Below, in pieces: positions 17,706 to 28,083 of a stretch of DNA of 64,000 nucleotides (within the stretch, counting starts at the first letter, position 1; each line of letters opens with the position of its first letter). The DNA is from DATFVA01 sp963832715 (lineage in GTDB: Bacteria > Bacteroidota > Ignavibacteria > Ignavibacteriales > Ignavibacteriaceae). A program made the position numbers and the translations under genes. The notes beneath the pieces are model-generated. The model was not told the DNA's origin. It searched no databases and was given only the letters and a program-made list of their open reading frames with translations. The DNA is taken from the NCBI GenBank assembly GCA_963832715.1, contig CAWHVB010000007.1, forward strand, positions 124,001 to 188,000, in the 5' to 3' direction.

Positions 17706-20117
17706 ATGTTTTTAAATTACTTAAAAATTGCAATTCGTAATCTCAGGAAAAACAAGGGATATTCTTTTATAAACATATTCGGACTTGCTGTCGGTATCGC
17801 CTGCTGTCTTGTAATCCTGCTTTTTATTCAGAATGAGTTCAGCTATGATAAATACAACGTTAATTATGACAATATATACCGTGTACGGTTAAGTGCAGTA
17901 ATTGGAAACAATCAGATTGAGAGTGCTTCTTCCTGCGCACCATGCGGGCCCGCTTTTAAGCAGGAGATCCCCGAAGTATTAAATTACACCCGCCTGAGGA
18001 ATTATGGCTTTCCTGTGATAAGGTACAAAGATAAGGCTTTCAGCGAGGAAAGATTTTATTCCGTCGATTCATCATTCTTTGATGTCTTCACCGTTTCTTT
18101 TATAGAAGGCGATCCCCGGACAGCATTAACAGAACCTAATACAGTCGTAATAACCGAATCTACCGCCAGGAAATATTTCGGCAAAGAAGATCCGGTAGGA
18201 AAAATGCTGAATGCAGATAAGCGGAGGGACTACCTGGTTACAGGTGTTATAAAAGACTTCCCTTCCAACTCGAGTTTTCATTTTGATTTCCTGGGATCCA
18301 TTTATTCGTATGATGTTCAGAATGATCAGTTATGGCTGAGTAATAACTATGAGACTTTCCTCAGGGTAAGGAACGGAACGGATTTAGATAATCTTAACAA
18401 AAAAATATCCGGGGTTTCAAAAAATCATATAGGACCCCAGCTTCAGAAAATTGTCGGGATAAGTTATGAGCAATTATATGCCGGCGGAAGCAAATATGAG
18501 TATCTTCTGCAGCCGTTATCGGACATACATCTGAGATCGCATCTGGATTTTGAACTGGAACCGAACGGAGATATCTCTTATATATACATTTTTTCTATTA
18601 TTGCCCTGGCAATCCTTTTAATTGCATGCATAAATTTTACTAATCTTTCTACGGCTCGCTCATCAAGCAGAGCGAAAGAAGTCGGCATCAGAAAAACACT
18701 TGGTTCAAACCAGGCTTTATTAATCAGGCAGTTCCTTACCGAAACAATAATGATGAGCTTCGCAGCAATGCTTTTTGCTTTACTGCTGGTAGAACTATTT
18801 CTTCCGACCTTTAACGTCATATCTAATAAACATCTTGATCTGCAGATCTTCAGCAGCTATTACACAATACCGGTGCTGGGGCTGTTCGTTATTTTGGTAG
18901 GAGTAATTGCAGGGGTATACCCGGCATTCGTGCTCTCGTCATTAACTCCTGTTAAGGTGTTGAGAGGAAAACTTCAAAAGTCTTCAAACAAATCGCTGCT
19001 TCGGAATTCACTGGTGATCCTGCAGTTCTCAATTTCTATTATCCTGATTGTGGGCACCTTAATTGTTCAAAGTCAGCTTGACTATATACAGAACAAAAAG
19101 CTGGGTTTTAACCGCGATCAGATACTTATTGTAAAGAAAACTGACGATATAGGTAAATACATAAAATCATTTAAGGACGATATTTCCAGGAACAGCGGTA
19201 TCATTGATGTCACTAACTCCACCGCGATACCGGGAGGACTTTTCGGAGACACTGCATTTAAACTCGAAGATACAGGACCGGAAGATGTTAATGATATAAA
19301 AGTAATTACTACCGACTATGGGTTTATTAATACCTACCAGATAAAAATGAAGCAAGGCAGGTTCTTCTCGCGGGATTACAGCAATGATACTATGTCAGTA
19401 GTAATGAATGAGGCGGCAGTAAAATCCCTTGGACTGAAAGATCCGATTGGAAAAAACCTGGTTATGATCGGTGATAATATTAAATTCAGGATTGTCGGTA
19501 TAACAGATGACTTTAATTTTCAATCACTTCATGAGACTATTGAGCCGCTTGTTTTCAGACTGTTCAGGCAAAATGATTTCGGCAGATATGTATCGCTGAG
19601 GTTTGCTCCCCAGAATGCGAAAAGTACAATACAGAGTATTTCGGGGATATGGCACAAGTACGCCGGAAACCAGGCTTTTGAATATTCCTTCTTTAATGAC
19701 GACTTTGCAAAGTTATATACTTCCGAACAGAGAACCGGCCAGATCTTCTCAATTTTTTCTTTACTTGCTATTTTTATAGCGTGTTTAGGACTGCTGGGAC
19801 TTGCAGCTTATACGGCAGAACAAAGGACCAAGGAAATAGGCATAAGAAAAGTACTCGGCGCAAGCATACCGGAAATTATTTTTATGCTGACAAAGGAATT
19901 CACGAAGTGGGTCCTGATAGCAAACTTAATTGCCTGGCCTGCGGCTTATTATTTTATGAACGGATGGCTTGAAAATTTCGCTTACAGAATAAGCTTTAAT
20001 ATTTGGGTTTTTGTATTGTCGGGAGTCAGTGCAATGCTGATTGCCGTGATTACCGTAAGCTACCAGGCTATAAGAGCAGCAATAGCCAACCCTATAGAAT
20101 CTCTGCGATACGAATAA
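17706..20117 (+). CDS. FtsX/MacB-type ABC permease, array copy 3
   Basis: 803 residues. First helix at ~20-42 ('FINIFGLAVGIACCLVILLFI'), a periplasmic domain, three FtsX helices, and a second repeat starting near residue 430. Coupling motifs are 'KEVGIRKTLGS' (Thr in place of Val) and 'KEIGIRKVLGA'. The periplasmic part has a Cys-rich start ('SASSCAPCGPAF', ~75-86) not seen in copies 1 and 2; these Cys could form a disulfide. GTGAGG ribosome binding site before the ATG. Confidence 0.93.
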   Translation: MFLNYLKIAIRNLRKNKGYSFINIFGLAVGIACCLVILLFIQNEFSYDKYNVNYDNIYRVRLSAVIGNNQIESASSCAPCGPAFKQEIPEVLNYTRLRNYGFPVIRYKDKAFSEERFYSVDSSFFDVFTVSFIEGDPRTALTEPNTVVITESTARKYFGKEDPVGKMLNADKRRDYLVTGVIKDFPSNSSFHFDFLGSIYSYDVQNDQLWLSNNYETFLRVRNGTDLDNLNKKISGVSKNHIGPQLQKIVGISYEQLYAGGSKYEYLLQPLSDIHLRSHLDFELEPNGDISYIYIFSIIALAILLIACINFTNLSTARSSSRAKEVGIRKTLGSNQALLIRQFLTETIMMSFAAMLFALLLVELFLPTFNVISNKHLDLQIFSSYYTIPVLGLFVILVGVIAGVYPAFVLSSLTPVKVLRGKLQKSSNKSLLRNSLVILQFSISIILIVGTLIVQSQLDYIQNKKLGFNRDQILIVKKTDDIGKYIKSFKDDISRNSGIIDVTNSTAIPGGLFGDTAFKLEDTGPEDVNDIKVITTDYGFINTYQIKMKQGRFFSRDYSNDTMSVVMNEAAVKSLGLKDPIGKNLVMIGDNIKFRIVGITDDFNFQSLHETIEPLVFRLFRQNDFGRYVSLRFAPQNAKSTIQSISGIWHKYAGNQAFEYSFFNDDFAKLYTSEQRTGQIFSIFSLLAIFIACLGLLGLAAYTAEQRTKEIGIRKVLGASIPEIIFMLTKEFTKWVLIANLIAWPAAYYFMNGWLENFAYRISFNIWVFVLSGVSAMLIAVITVSYQAIRAAIANPIESLRYE

Positions 20118-20151
20118 TCAGAAAGTTATTTTGAAGATTTAAGAGGATACT

Positions 20152-22566
20152 ATGCTTAAAAATTATTTTATAGTCGCTTTTCGGTCTTTAAGAAGGAATA
20201 GGAACTATACATTTATAAATGTTGCAGGTCTTTCAGTGGGAATTGCAGCCTGTATGTTAATATTCCTGGTCGTCAAGTTCGAACTGAGCTTTGACAATTT
20301 TTATCCCGATCCTGACAGAATTTACCGCCTTGTTACAATAATAAAATCTCCTGAAGGAACTAATTATACAGCTGGTATTCCATTCCCGGTGCCTGAGGGT
20401 CTCCGTGTCGATTACCCTCAGCTCAAAAATGTGGCAGCGATCTATGGTACTGAGGGTCAAATTAATATAATAGACAAAGACGGCAATACAAATAATAAAT
20501 TCGGATTGGACAAAGGAATATTCTATGCTGAACCTCAATTCTTTGACATTTTTAACTTCGGATGGCTTGCAGGAGATCCTGAGACAGCATTATCCGATCC
20601 TCATACAGCTGTACTGACTGAGGAAACAGCGCAAAAATATTTCGGCACATGGCAGAATGCTATGGGCAGAACACTAAAATTTGATAACAAATATGTTTAT
20701 AAAATAACAGGGATACTGAAAAACATACCTGCCAATTCTGATTTCCCGTTAAAAATTGTCTTCTCATACAACTCTCTTAAATACACTGACATTAAAAGAA
20801 ACTTTGAAGACTGGGTTACAACATTCAGCAGAGCTAATTGCTTTATAGTTTTACCGCAGAATATGAAAACATCCGAATTTGAATCTTACCTGAATGATTT
20901 CGTGAAAAAGCATAAACCCCCCGAGTATGTAAATGAAGGACTTTCCATCCAGCCGCTTCGTGAAATGCATTTCGATAGCAGGTTCGGGAATTTAAGTGAT
21001 AAGACATTTTCAAAAGAGCTGATCGGTGCACTAAGTCTGATCGCTTTCTTTGTCTTAATTATTGCTTGTATGAACTTCATCAACTTGTCAACGGCTCAGG
21101 CAGTTAACAGAGCACGTGAAGTAGGGATCAGAAAAGTTATGGGCGGCAAAAGGAAGCAATTAATAATTCAGTTCATGATCGAAACTTCGGTAATCGTCAT
21201 TATGTCAGTTGTATTTGCCTACGCATTAGCCGAACTATTATTACCGGAACTTAATGAGTTCCTTCGGCTCCATTTAACTTTGAACATAATAAATGATCCT
21301 GCATCTCTTGTATTTATTTTTCTGATGACACTTTTAATAATACTGCTCTCCGGTTTTTACCCGGCGATCATTTTGTCGCGTTTTAGTCCTGTATCAATCC
21401 TGAAGAGCAAGGTTATACTAAAAACTTTCGGCGGTATTTCATTAAGAAGAGGACTCGTCATTTTCCAGTTTGTAATTTCACAAATCCTGATAATCAGCAT
21501 GTTTGTTGTAGTGAGCCAAATGAACTTCTTCAAAAATTCTTCATTAGGATTTGACAAAAATCAAGTTGTTATTGTTCCTATACCAGGCGACAGTCTTAGC
21601 CTGACAAAAGTAATTCCTTTGAAGAACATGCTTCAGCAGCAGTCGTCAATTGAGAGCATCAGTTTAAGCACTTTCAGTCCTATTGATGATTCTCACTGGT
21701 CGAGTGATTTTATGTTCGATAATTCGACAAACAATACTGATTTTAATGCCGATCTTATGTGGGCGGATGCTGACTATTTTAACTTATTTAATCTTCAATT
21801 CATTGCAGGCAGGGCCTACGGACAAAGTGATACCGTAACCGGGTTTGTCGTAAACGAAACATTAGTACAAAAACTCGGTTTTCATAACCCCGAAGATATC
21901 ATAGGGAAAAAAATAAATTTCTGGAAAGGTGAACTCATAGCTCCGGTTGTAGGAGTGGTAAAAGATTTCCATTCGCATCCGCTGAAGAGTTCAAGCGGTC
22001 CCGTGGTATTCGGAAACTGGAAAGCGGTATTTGATATGATGAGCATTAAAATTTCACCCCATAATGTAAAGAAAACATTAGAGGGGATTAAAAAAAGTTG
22101 GGAATCGACATACCCGGAAAATATTTATGACTTTAAATTTCTGGATGACAAAATAGATGGCTTTTATAAGAAGGAAGATCAGTTATCAGTTCTGTATAAA
22201 ATATTTGCCGGTCTGGCCATATTAATATCATGCCTCGGTTTATTCGGTTTAGTTTCATTTATGACTGTCCAAAGAACAAAGGAAGTAGGGATCCGAAAAG
22301 TTCTGGGTGCATCAGCAAAACATATTATATTATTATTTTCAAAGGAGTTCACCCTTTTAATTATTATTGCTTTCTTAATAGCTGCCCCGACAGCATATTT
22401 TATAATGAACGACTGGCTTCAGAACTTTGCGTATCATGTAGGAATCGGTGCATGGCTGTTCCTGTCAACTGCGGTTATTTCAGTAATATTAGCCTGGTTA
22501 ACTGTGGGATATCATTCTATAAAAGCTGCTGCAGCTAACCCGGTAAAAAGTCTGAAATATGAATGA
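20152..22566 (+). CDS. FtsX/MacB-type ABC permease, array copy 4 (most divergent)
   Basis: 804 residues with the common 4+4 helix layout. It is the most different copy by eye: 'LLKSL/VVKFELSFDNFYPDPDRIYRL' near residue 45, Met in 'KEVGIRKVMGG', and 'FMTVQRTKEVGIRKVLGA' in place of the usual 'FTAEQRTKEIG'. It lacks the short 'HSHLDFELEPN' segment found before the second helix in copies 2 and 3. These differences point to an older duplication rather than a recent copy. It starts 34 bases after copy 3 with an AGAGGA site. Confidence 0.92.
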   Translation: MLKNYFIVAFRSLRRNRNYTFINVAGLSVGIAACMLIFLVVKFELSFDNFYPDPDRIYRLVTIIKSPEGTNYTAGIPFPVPEGLRVDYPQLKNVAAIYGTEGQINIIDKDGNTNNKFGLDKGIFYAEPQFFDIFNFGWLAGDPETALSDPHTAVLTEETAQKYFGTWQNAMGRTLKFDNKYVYKITGILKNIPANSDFPLKIVFSYNSLKYTDIKRNFEDWVTTFSRANCFIVLPQNMKTSEFESYLNDFVKKHKPPEYVNEGLSIQPLREMHFDSRFGNLSDKTFSKELIGALSLIAFFVLIIACMNFINLSTAQAVNRAREVGIRKVMGGKRKQLIIQFMIETSVIVIMSVVFAYALAELLLPELNEFLRLHLTLNIINDPASLVFIFLMTLLIILLSGFYPAIILSRFSPVSILKSKVILKTFGGISLRRGLVIFQFVISQILIISMFVVVSQMNFFKNSSLGFDKNQVVIVPIPGDSLSLTKVIPLKNMLQQQSSIESISLSTFSPIDDSHWSSDFMFDNSTNNTDFNADLMWADADYFNLFNLQFIAGRAYGQSDTVTGFVVNETLVQKLGFHNPEDIIGKKINFWKGELIAPVVGVVKDFHSHPLKSSSGPVVFGNWKAVFDMMSIKISPHNVKKTLEGIKKSWESTYPENIYDFKFLDDKIDGFYKKEDQLSVLYKIFAGLAILISCLGLFGLVSFMTVQRTKEVGIRKVLGASAKHIILLFSKEFTLLIIIAFLIAAPTAYFIMNDWLQNFAYHVGIGAWLFLSTAVISVILAWLTVGYHSIKAAAANPVKSLKYE

Positions 22567-22645
22567 AATCGATAAAGAAAATCAGAATGATGATTGTAAA
22601 AAGATCCTGTATCCGGGAGGATTAAATTAATTATCAGAGGTTTAA

Positions 22646-25084
22646 ATGATAAAAAGTTATTTCAGGATTGCGGTAAGGAACATTTTTCGTCAGAAGATCT
22701 ATTCATTTATAAATATAATTGGATTAACCCTGGGAATTGCCTGCTGCATTATTATACTGCTCTTTATACGATACGAGCTTAGTTATGATAAGTTCAACAA
22801 AAACGCCGGAAGGATATACAGGGTAACAAGGGAGTGGTTTAATCAGGATGGCGGGACCAGTCTCCACCTGGCAAGAGTTGCTCCGCCCGTCGGCCCTTTA
22901 TTAAAAAATGATTTCCCTGATATAGTTCTGGAAGAAGCCAGGTTTCTGAATGACTACAATACATTTCTGACTATCAATAATAATAATATAATTGAAAAAT
23001 ATTTTTATTGGGCGGAACCGTCTGCATTCAAAATATTCACAATCCCCTTTATTGAGGGAGACCCCAACACCGCATTAAATGAACCCAACAGCTTGGTTAT
23101 CACCGAGTCCGCCGCTAAGAAATACTTCGGCAGCGAAGATCCGCTTGGTAAAATGATAACTTACGAAAGAAAAAGAGAGTTTAAGATAACAGGTGTAGTA
23201 AAGGACGTTCCTGCCAATTCGCATTTCAAGTATGATTTTCTTGCATCATTCTCAACCTTGCTTGACCCGAATATAATTGGCAGGAAGGAACTTGAGGAAA
23301 ACTGGGGGTCGAATAATTATCTGACTTATCTATTGCTGCCTGAAAAATTTCCGGTTGAAGAGTTAAAGAAGAAAATTCCTCGTTTTATTGATGATCACTT
23401 AACCCAATATTATATGAGATTAAGCCAGCAATCACTATCCAGGCCGCCTCATTCACAAACTACACTGCATTTTCAGAAATTGACTGACATCCACCTGCAT
23501 TCCCATCTTTCAACAGAAATAGAAGAAAACAGCGATATAAAAAACATATATATTTTTACGGCAATAGCTTTATTTGTTCTGCTCATAGCCTGCATAAATT
23601 TTGTAAACCTCGCCACAGCCCGTTCTTCAAAGAGAGCCAGGGAAATAGGGGTAAGGAAAGTGCTTGGAGCCTATCGTTCACAGCTTATGCAGCAGTTTAT
23701 TGCCGAATCTGTGCTAACAGTATTCATTTCATTACTATTTTCACTTCTGCTGGTAGAACTCGCCATCAAGCCATTCAACAGCTTTACGGGAAGAGGCCTC
23801 TCGTTAAACTATTTTACTGACCCGGCTTTAATTACAGGTATTATAATACTTGGTATCATTGTCGTAGTCATTTCAGGTTCTTATCCCTCATTTGTTCTTT
23901 CATCTTTTAAACCGGCAGCGGTGCTGAAGGGAAATAAAACAGTATCCGGCAAATCTGTATTCAGGACTGTACTTGTTGTATTACAATTTACCATCTCAAT
24001 CACTCTGATTATAGCAATGGGTACAGTTTTTAATCAGATTAAGTATGTCACGAATAAGGACCTGGGATACAATAAGGATCACCTGGTAATACTTCCTTCC
24101 AGCGGAAAGATCATTAATAATCTCACATCATTTAAAGATCAGCTGCTGCAGAATCCTGATGTAAAAATGGTAACGAGTTCAAGGCTGGTTCCGTCGGATC
24201 TTCTTGTAAACGCATCTTATAGTAAAATTATAGAAAACGATAAAGTGGTGCCTTTAAGTTTCAGACTGGCAGACCAGGAAGTGGACTACGACTTCTTTAA
24301 AACCTACCAGATTAAGTTTAGCGCCGGGAGAGACTTCTCAAAAGACTATGCTGCTGATGACAGCTCGGCATTTATTCTTAATGAAGCAGCGGTAAATCAG
24401 CTGGGATGGTCAGCACAGCAGGCTATTGGTAAAATTATGATGTACGGCAAAAACAAAGGGAGAATAATTGGTGTGGTCAGGGATTTTAATTTTGAGTCTT
24501 TACATAACAGCATCGTCCCAATTATTTTTTTCATAACGCATACAGGTAATGAACAGATTACAGTCAGGATCAGCGGGAAAGATATTTCTTCCACACTGCA
24601 GTTTCTGAAAGAAAAATGGGCAGAATACAGACCTGATTATCCTTTTGAGTATAAATTTCTTGATGATCAACTTGCAGATCTCTATGATAATGACAAAAAG
24701 ATTGGTGATGTTTTCGGGGTATTTGCAATTATAGCTATAATTATTGCCTGTCTCGGCTTGTTTGGATTGGCTGCATACACTGCAGAGATCAGAACAAAAG
24801 AAATAGGTATTAGGAAAGTTCTGGGAGCAAAAACTACAGGGATTGTATTTATGCTTTCAAGAGAATTTTTCCTGCTGATCATTATCTCGAATCTTTTTGC
24901 TTGGCCATTGTCTTATTATTTTATGAATAAGTGGCTTAGCGATTTCGCTTACAGCTCCGGAATAAGTATCTGGCTGTTTATTGCTGCGGCTGCGGCTGCC
25001 CTTCTGATCGCTATTCTTACGGTAAGCTACCAGGCGATAAAAGCAGCAATTGCAAACCCGATCAATTCGCTGCACTATGAATAA
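22646..25084 (+). CDS. FtsX/MacB-type ABC permease, array copy 5
   Basis: 812 residues, the longest copy. Both repeats are complete, with 'REIGVRKVLGA' and 'KEIGIRKVLGA' coupling motifs. Residues 50-77 ('FNKNAGRIYRVTREWFNQDG') are the closest match in the window to the permease remnant at the start of the gene at 28084, so that remnant probably came from a sister of this copy. A gap of 79 bases precedes it, the widest between adjacent permeases, with 'CAGAGG' as ribosome binding site. Confidence 0.93.
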   Translation: MIKSYFRIAVRNIFRQKIYSFINIIGLTLGIACCIIILLFIRYELSYDKFNKNAGRIYRVTREWFNQDGGTSLHLARVAPPVGPLLKNDFPDIVLEEARFLNDYNTFLTINNNNIIEKYFYWAEPSAFKIFTIPFIEGDPNTALNEPNSLVITESAAKKYFGSEDPLGKMITYERKREFKITGVVKDVPANSHFKYDFLASFSTLLDPNIIGRKELEENWGSNNYLTYLLLPEKFPVEELKKKIPRFIDDHLTQYYMRLSQQSLSRPPHSQTTLHFQKLTDIHLHSHLSTEIEENSDIKNIYIFTAIALFVLLIACINFVNLATARSSKRAREIGVRKVLGAYRSQLMQQFIAESVLTVFISLLFSLLLVELAIKPFNSFTGRGLSLNYFTDPALITGIIILGIIVVVISGSYPSFVLSSFKPAAVLKGNKTVSGKSVFRTVLVVLQFTISITLIIAMGTVFNQIKYVTNKDLGYNKDHLVILPSSGKIINNLTSFKDQLLQNPDVKMVTSSRLVPSDLLVNASYSKIIENDKVVPLSFRLADQEVDYDFFKTYQIKFSAGRDFSKDYAADDSSAFILNEAAVNQLGWSAQQAIGKIMMYGKNKGRIIGVVRDFNFESLHNSIVPIIFFITHTGNEQITVRISGKDISSTLQFLKEKWAEYRPDYPFEYKFLDDQLADLYDNDKKIGDVFGVFAIIAIIIACLGLFGLAAYTAEIRTKEIGIRKVLGAKTTGIVFMLSREFFLLIIISNLFAWPLSYYFMNKWLSDFAYSSGISIWLFIAAAAAALLIAILTVSYQAIKAAIANPINSLHYE

Positions 25085-25212
25085 TTAGCAGAAGATATAA
25101 AAAAACCTGGCTTAAAAATCATTTTCTAAATACACTTCAGGCTCAATTATGTGTGATGGAGGTAGAAAATTCACCTGGGATCTACACTCAAATAAATGCA
25201 AAGGAGATATAT

Positions 25213-27090
25213 ATGAGAAAAGGAATATCGGCGTGTGTACTGTATATACTATCCATTTGTTCAGCAGGATTCCCCTTATCAGTTTCACAAAGTGTATCTA
25301 TGTTCAAGGGAAATTCAAATTTGACCGGAGTTTATAATTCAGAAGCGGTCAATTCCCTGGATCGGGTTCAGTTCGTATTCCGTACAAATAGTACAGTAAG
25401 AAGTTCGCCGGTAATTGGTGACGGGATCTTGTATGTAGGCAGTAATGATGGAAATTTATATGCACTTGAGAGTATATCAGGTAATGAAATCTGGAAGTTT
25501 AGCACCGGCGGTTCGATAACTTCAACTCCTGCAGTATATGATGGAATAGTGTGGTTTGCAAGCAGAGATAAATATTTTTACGCTCTTTCTGCAAAAACCG
25601 GCAAGGAGATCTGGAAATTCAAAATGGGAAATGATCTGAGTAATCCCGATTACCAGGATTACTGGGATTATTATCTTTCCTCGCCAAATATTTATGACGG
25701 CAAAGTCTTTATCGGAAGCGGTGATGGTTATCTATATGCTTTCAATTGCACCACAAAGGAAAACATCTGGAAATTTAATGCCGGCTCAAGGATCAGAACA
25801 ACTCCGGCTGTTTATGATGGATCTGTAATTTTCGGAACAATGGATGGACATGTTACTGCAGTTGATTTACAGTATGGAAGCCTGAAATGGAATTTCGCGG
25901 TTGACGGCGCATCATATCATTTCGATGATAAATCTAATGACAGAACTTCAGTATTCTGTTCCCCTTCAGTGGCAAACGGCATTGTAACTATAGGTGGAAG
26001 GGATGGCTTTGTTTATGGAATTAACGCAGAAACGGGCAAATTAATCTGGAAGACAACTCATGATGGCTCATCGTGGATATTATCCACCGCAATTTCCGGT
26101 AATACAGTTTATATAGGGAGCGGCAGTGCACTCATTCTTCAGGCTGCCGATTTAAAAACGGGAAAAGAATTATGGAGGTTTAAAACAAAGAGCGGCGTAT
26201 TTTCTTCTATCAGTATAACCGGAAATACATTATACTTTGCAGATATAGCTGGGAATGTATATGCCCTCGATAAAAATACTGGACAGAAAAAATGGCAGTA
26301 TACTGCCGGCACAAGAATATTTTCAACTCCTCTCGTTTCCGAAGGCATGGTTTACTTTGGTTCCGATGACGGCAATGTTTATGCTCTTAAAGGAAGTACC
26401 GCTGAACCTCCGGATACACTCTCTCCCATTAAAATAGTATACCGTGAGGGACTGCTGACCGATACTTCATTTGCTGCATTTCAATTTGATACGGACTTAT
26501 GGCTGCGTGACTACTTCATCTCTGCGGGTTACAAGTTGATGAATACTGATCAACTTGTAAGTTTTCTTAAAGATAAGGATTATAAAAACCGCAGAAGTGT
26601 AATTGTACTTGCTGATAATAAGATACCGAATGCTGTAATTCAGGGGAAACCGGAAAATTGTCTGCTCAGGAAATATCTTGATGAAGGAGGAAAAATTGCT
26701 GCGTTCGGAGATAATCCTCTTGCTTATATACTTGACCCGGCAACCGGTGTTCTCACAGATATAGATTACAAACCCGCTGAGAATATTCTGGGGGTAAAAT
26801 TCGTTGATCCAAGAGATTCAAGGGGATATTATCCTTCCAGAATTACTGAGGATGGAAGAAAGCTGGGACTTCATGATTTCTGGACAGGGACAGGTTTTGT
26901 GGTTAATAACGACCCCTCAATACAGGTTCTTGCCGTAAATGAATACGGGAAAACAGCTGCCTGGATAAAAAATTACGGTGGACCAAAAGGGACAGGATGG
27001 CTGCAGCTTAATGCTATGAGCTATAAGGGTGTAATGGGCGAACTGATTTATCAGTTCAAAGCCGTAATAGAATATGGAATAGAATGGTAA
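25213..27090 (+). CDS. Secreted PQQ-type beta-propeller protein with C-terminal extra domain
   Basis: 625 residues from the ATG at 25213, which has AAGGAG eight bases upstream and begins a signal peptide (ISACVLYILSICSAG). The longer frame from 25153 lacks such support. Residues ~40-390 are repeated blades of the kind 'VYVGSNDGNLYALE...GKEIWKF', typical of PQQ-like/BamB propellers, with about seven to eight blades. The last ~220 residues form a separate alpha/beta domain ('RSVIVLADNKIPNAV', 'LDEGGKIAAFGDNPLAYIL') resembling class-I amidotransferase-like Rossmann layouts, but no catalytic triad can be named. It lies inside the permease array, so it may be a periplasmic partner of the transporters (inference). 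Confidence 0.85.
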   Translation: MRKGISACVLYILSICSAGFPLSVSQSVSMFKGNSNLTGVYNSEAVNSLDRVQFVFRTNSTVRSSPVIGDGILYVGSNDGNLYALESISGNEIWKFSTGGSITSTPAVYDGIVWFASRDKYFYALSAKTGKEIWKFKMGNDLSNPDYQDYWDYYLSSPNIYDGKVFIGSGDGYLYAFNCTTKENIWKFNAGSRIRTTPAVYDGSVIFGTMDGHVTAVDLQYGSLKWNFAVDGASYHFDDKSNDRTSVFCSPSVANGIVTIGGRDGFVYGINAETGKLIWKTTHDGSSWILSTAISGNTVYIGSGSALILQAADLKTGKELWRFKTKSGVFSSISITGNTLYFADIAGNVYALDKNTGQKKWQYTAGTRIFSTPLVSEGMVYFGSDDGNVYALKGSTAEPPDTLSPIKIVYREGLLTDTSFAAFQFDTDLWLRDYFISAGYKLMNTDQLVSFLKDKDYKNRRSVIVLADNKIPNAVIQGKPENCLLRKYLDEGGKIAAFGDNPLAYILDPATGVLTDIDYKPAENILGVKFVDPRDSRGYYPSRITEDGRKLGLHDFWTGTGFVVNNDPSIQVLAVNEYGKTAAWIKNYGGPKGTGWLQLNAMSYKGVMGELIYQFKAVIEYGIEW

Positions 27091-27131
27091 TCATTAATAA
27101 AATCAGCTAAGAGACAAAAGGTAAAGAAAAT

Positions 27132-28040
27132 ATGAAAAAAATTATTTTATTACTAATAATTTCAGCTGCCGCAATTATATATGGCCAGAATGAGGGGATC
27201 ATAAATAACGGTGATGCAGAAATTTATTACAGAACATTCGGAAAGGGAGTGCCCGTTCTGATAATAAATGGAGGCCCCGGAATGAACAGTGATGGATTTG
27301 CGGATCTTGCTATCAAGCTTTCAAAGGGTTATAAAACAATTATTTATGATCAGAGAGGTACAGGTAAATCAAGTATTGAAAATCCTGACACCTCAAACAT
27401 TACTATGAAATTAATGCTTGGTGACCTTGAATGCTTGAGGAAACACCTTAATATTGATAAGTGGGCCATACTTGGACATTCATTCGGCGGAATGCTCGCC
27501 TCATATTACGCTTCTTATTATCCGGAACATGTAACAGCATTGATACTTTCCTCATCCGGCGGTATAGATCTTGACCTTCTGAATGATACCGGTCATAATA
27601 TAGAATCACGATTGAGCACCGAAGAGCGTCAACAGGTAAAATATTGGAGTGAAAAGATTGAAAATGGAGATACGAGTCACTTTGCAAAATTGCAGAGAGG
27701 AAAAGCCCTGGCCGCCGCCTATGTTTATAATAAAAAGAATATCCCGGTAATTGCAGAAAGACTAACACAATCGAACCCGGCAATAACAGACCTGGTCTGG
27801 CAGGATCTTCAACGTATTAAATATGACTGCTCAGAGAAACTTTCATCATTCAGTAAACCTGTATTAATTATCCAGGGTGATGAAGATATAGTTAACAAGA
27901 ATATTGCTTTCAAAGAACACAAGGTGCTTAAGAATTCAAAGGTCGTATTTCTCGAAAGATGTGTCCATTACGGCTGGCTTGACAGACCCGATGAATACTA
28001 TGATACAATAAATAAATTTTTGAAGTCTGTGCAGACTTAA
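27132..28040 (+). CDS. Secreted alpha/beta hydrolase (prolyl-iminopeptidase-like)
   Basis: 302 residues with a signal peptide (residues 1-18, ending IYGQN). Oxyanion/HGGP segment 'NGGPGMN' (46-52), 'YDQRGTGKS' (72-80), nucleophile elbow GHSFGG with Ser117, acid in GDEDIV, and His in 'CVHYGWLD'. The NGGPG and DQRGxGxS signatures are those of the proline iminopeptidase/tricorn F1-like S33 family, but the substrate cannot be read from sequence. It follows the propeller gene by 41 bases on the same strand. Confidence 0.88.
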   Translation: MKKIILLLIISAAAIIYGQNEGIINNGDAEIYYRTFGKGVPVLIINGGPGMNSDGFADLAIKLSKGYKTIIYDQRGTGKSSIENPDTSNITMKLMLGDLECLRKHLNIDKWAILGHSFGGMLASYYASYYPEHVTALILSSSGGIDLDLLNDTGHNIESRLSTEERQQVKYWSEKIENGDTSHFAKLQRGKALAAAYVYNKKNIPVIAERLTQSNPAITDLVWQDLQRIKYDCSEKLSSFSKPVLIIQGDEDIVNKNIAFKEHKVLKNSKVVFLERCVHYGWLDRPDEYYDTINKFLKSVQT

Positions 28041-28083
28041 AATATTAATCTGTTCCCGATATCAAAAAGAAATAGGATGAAGT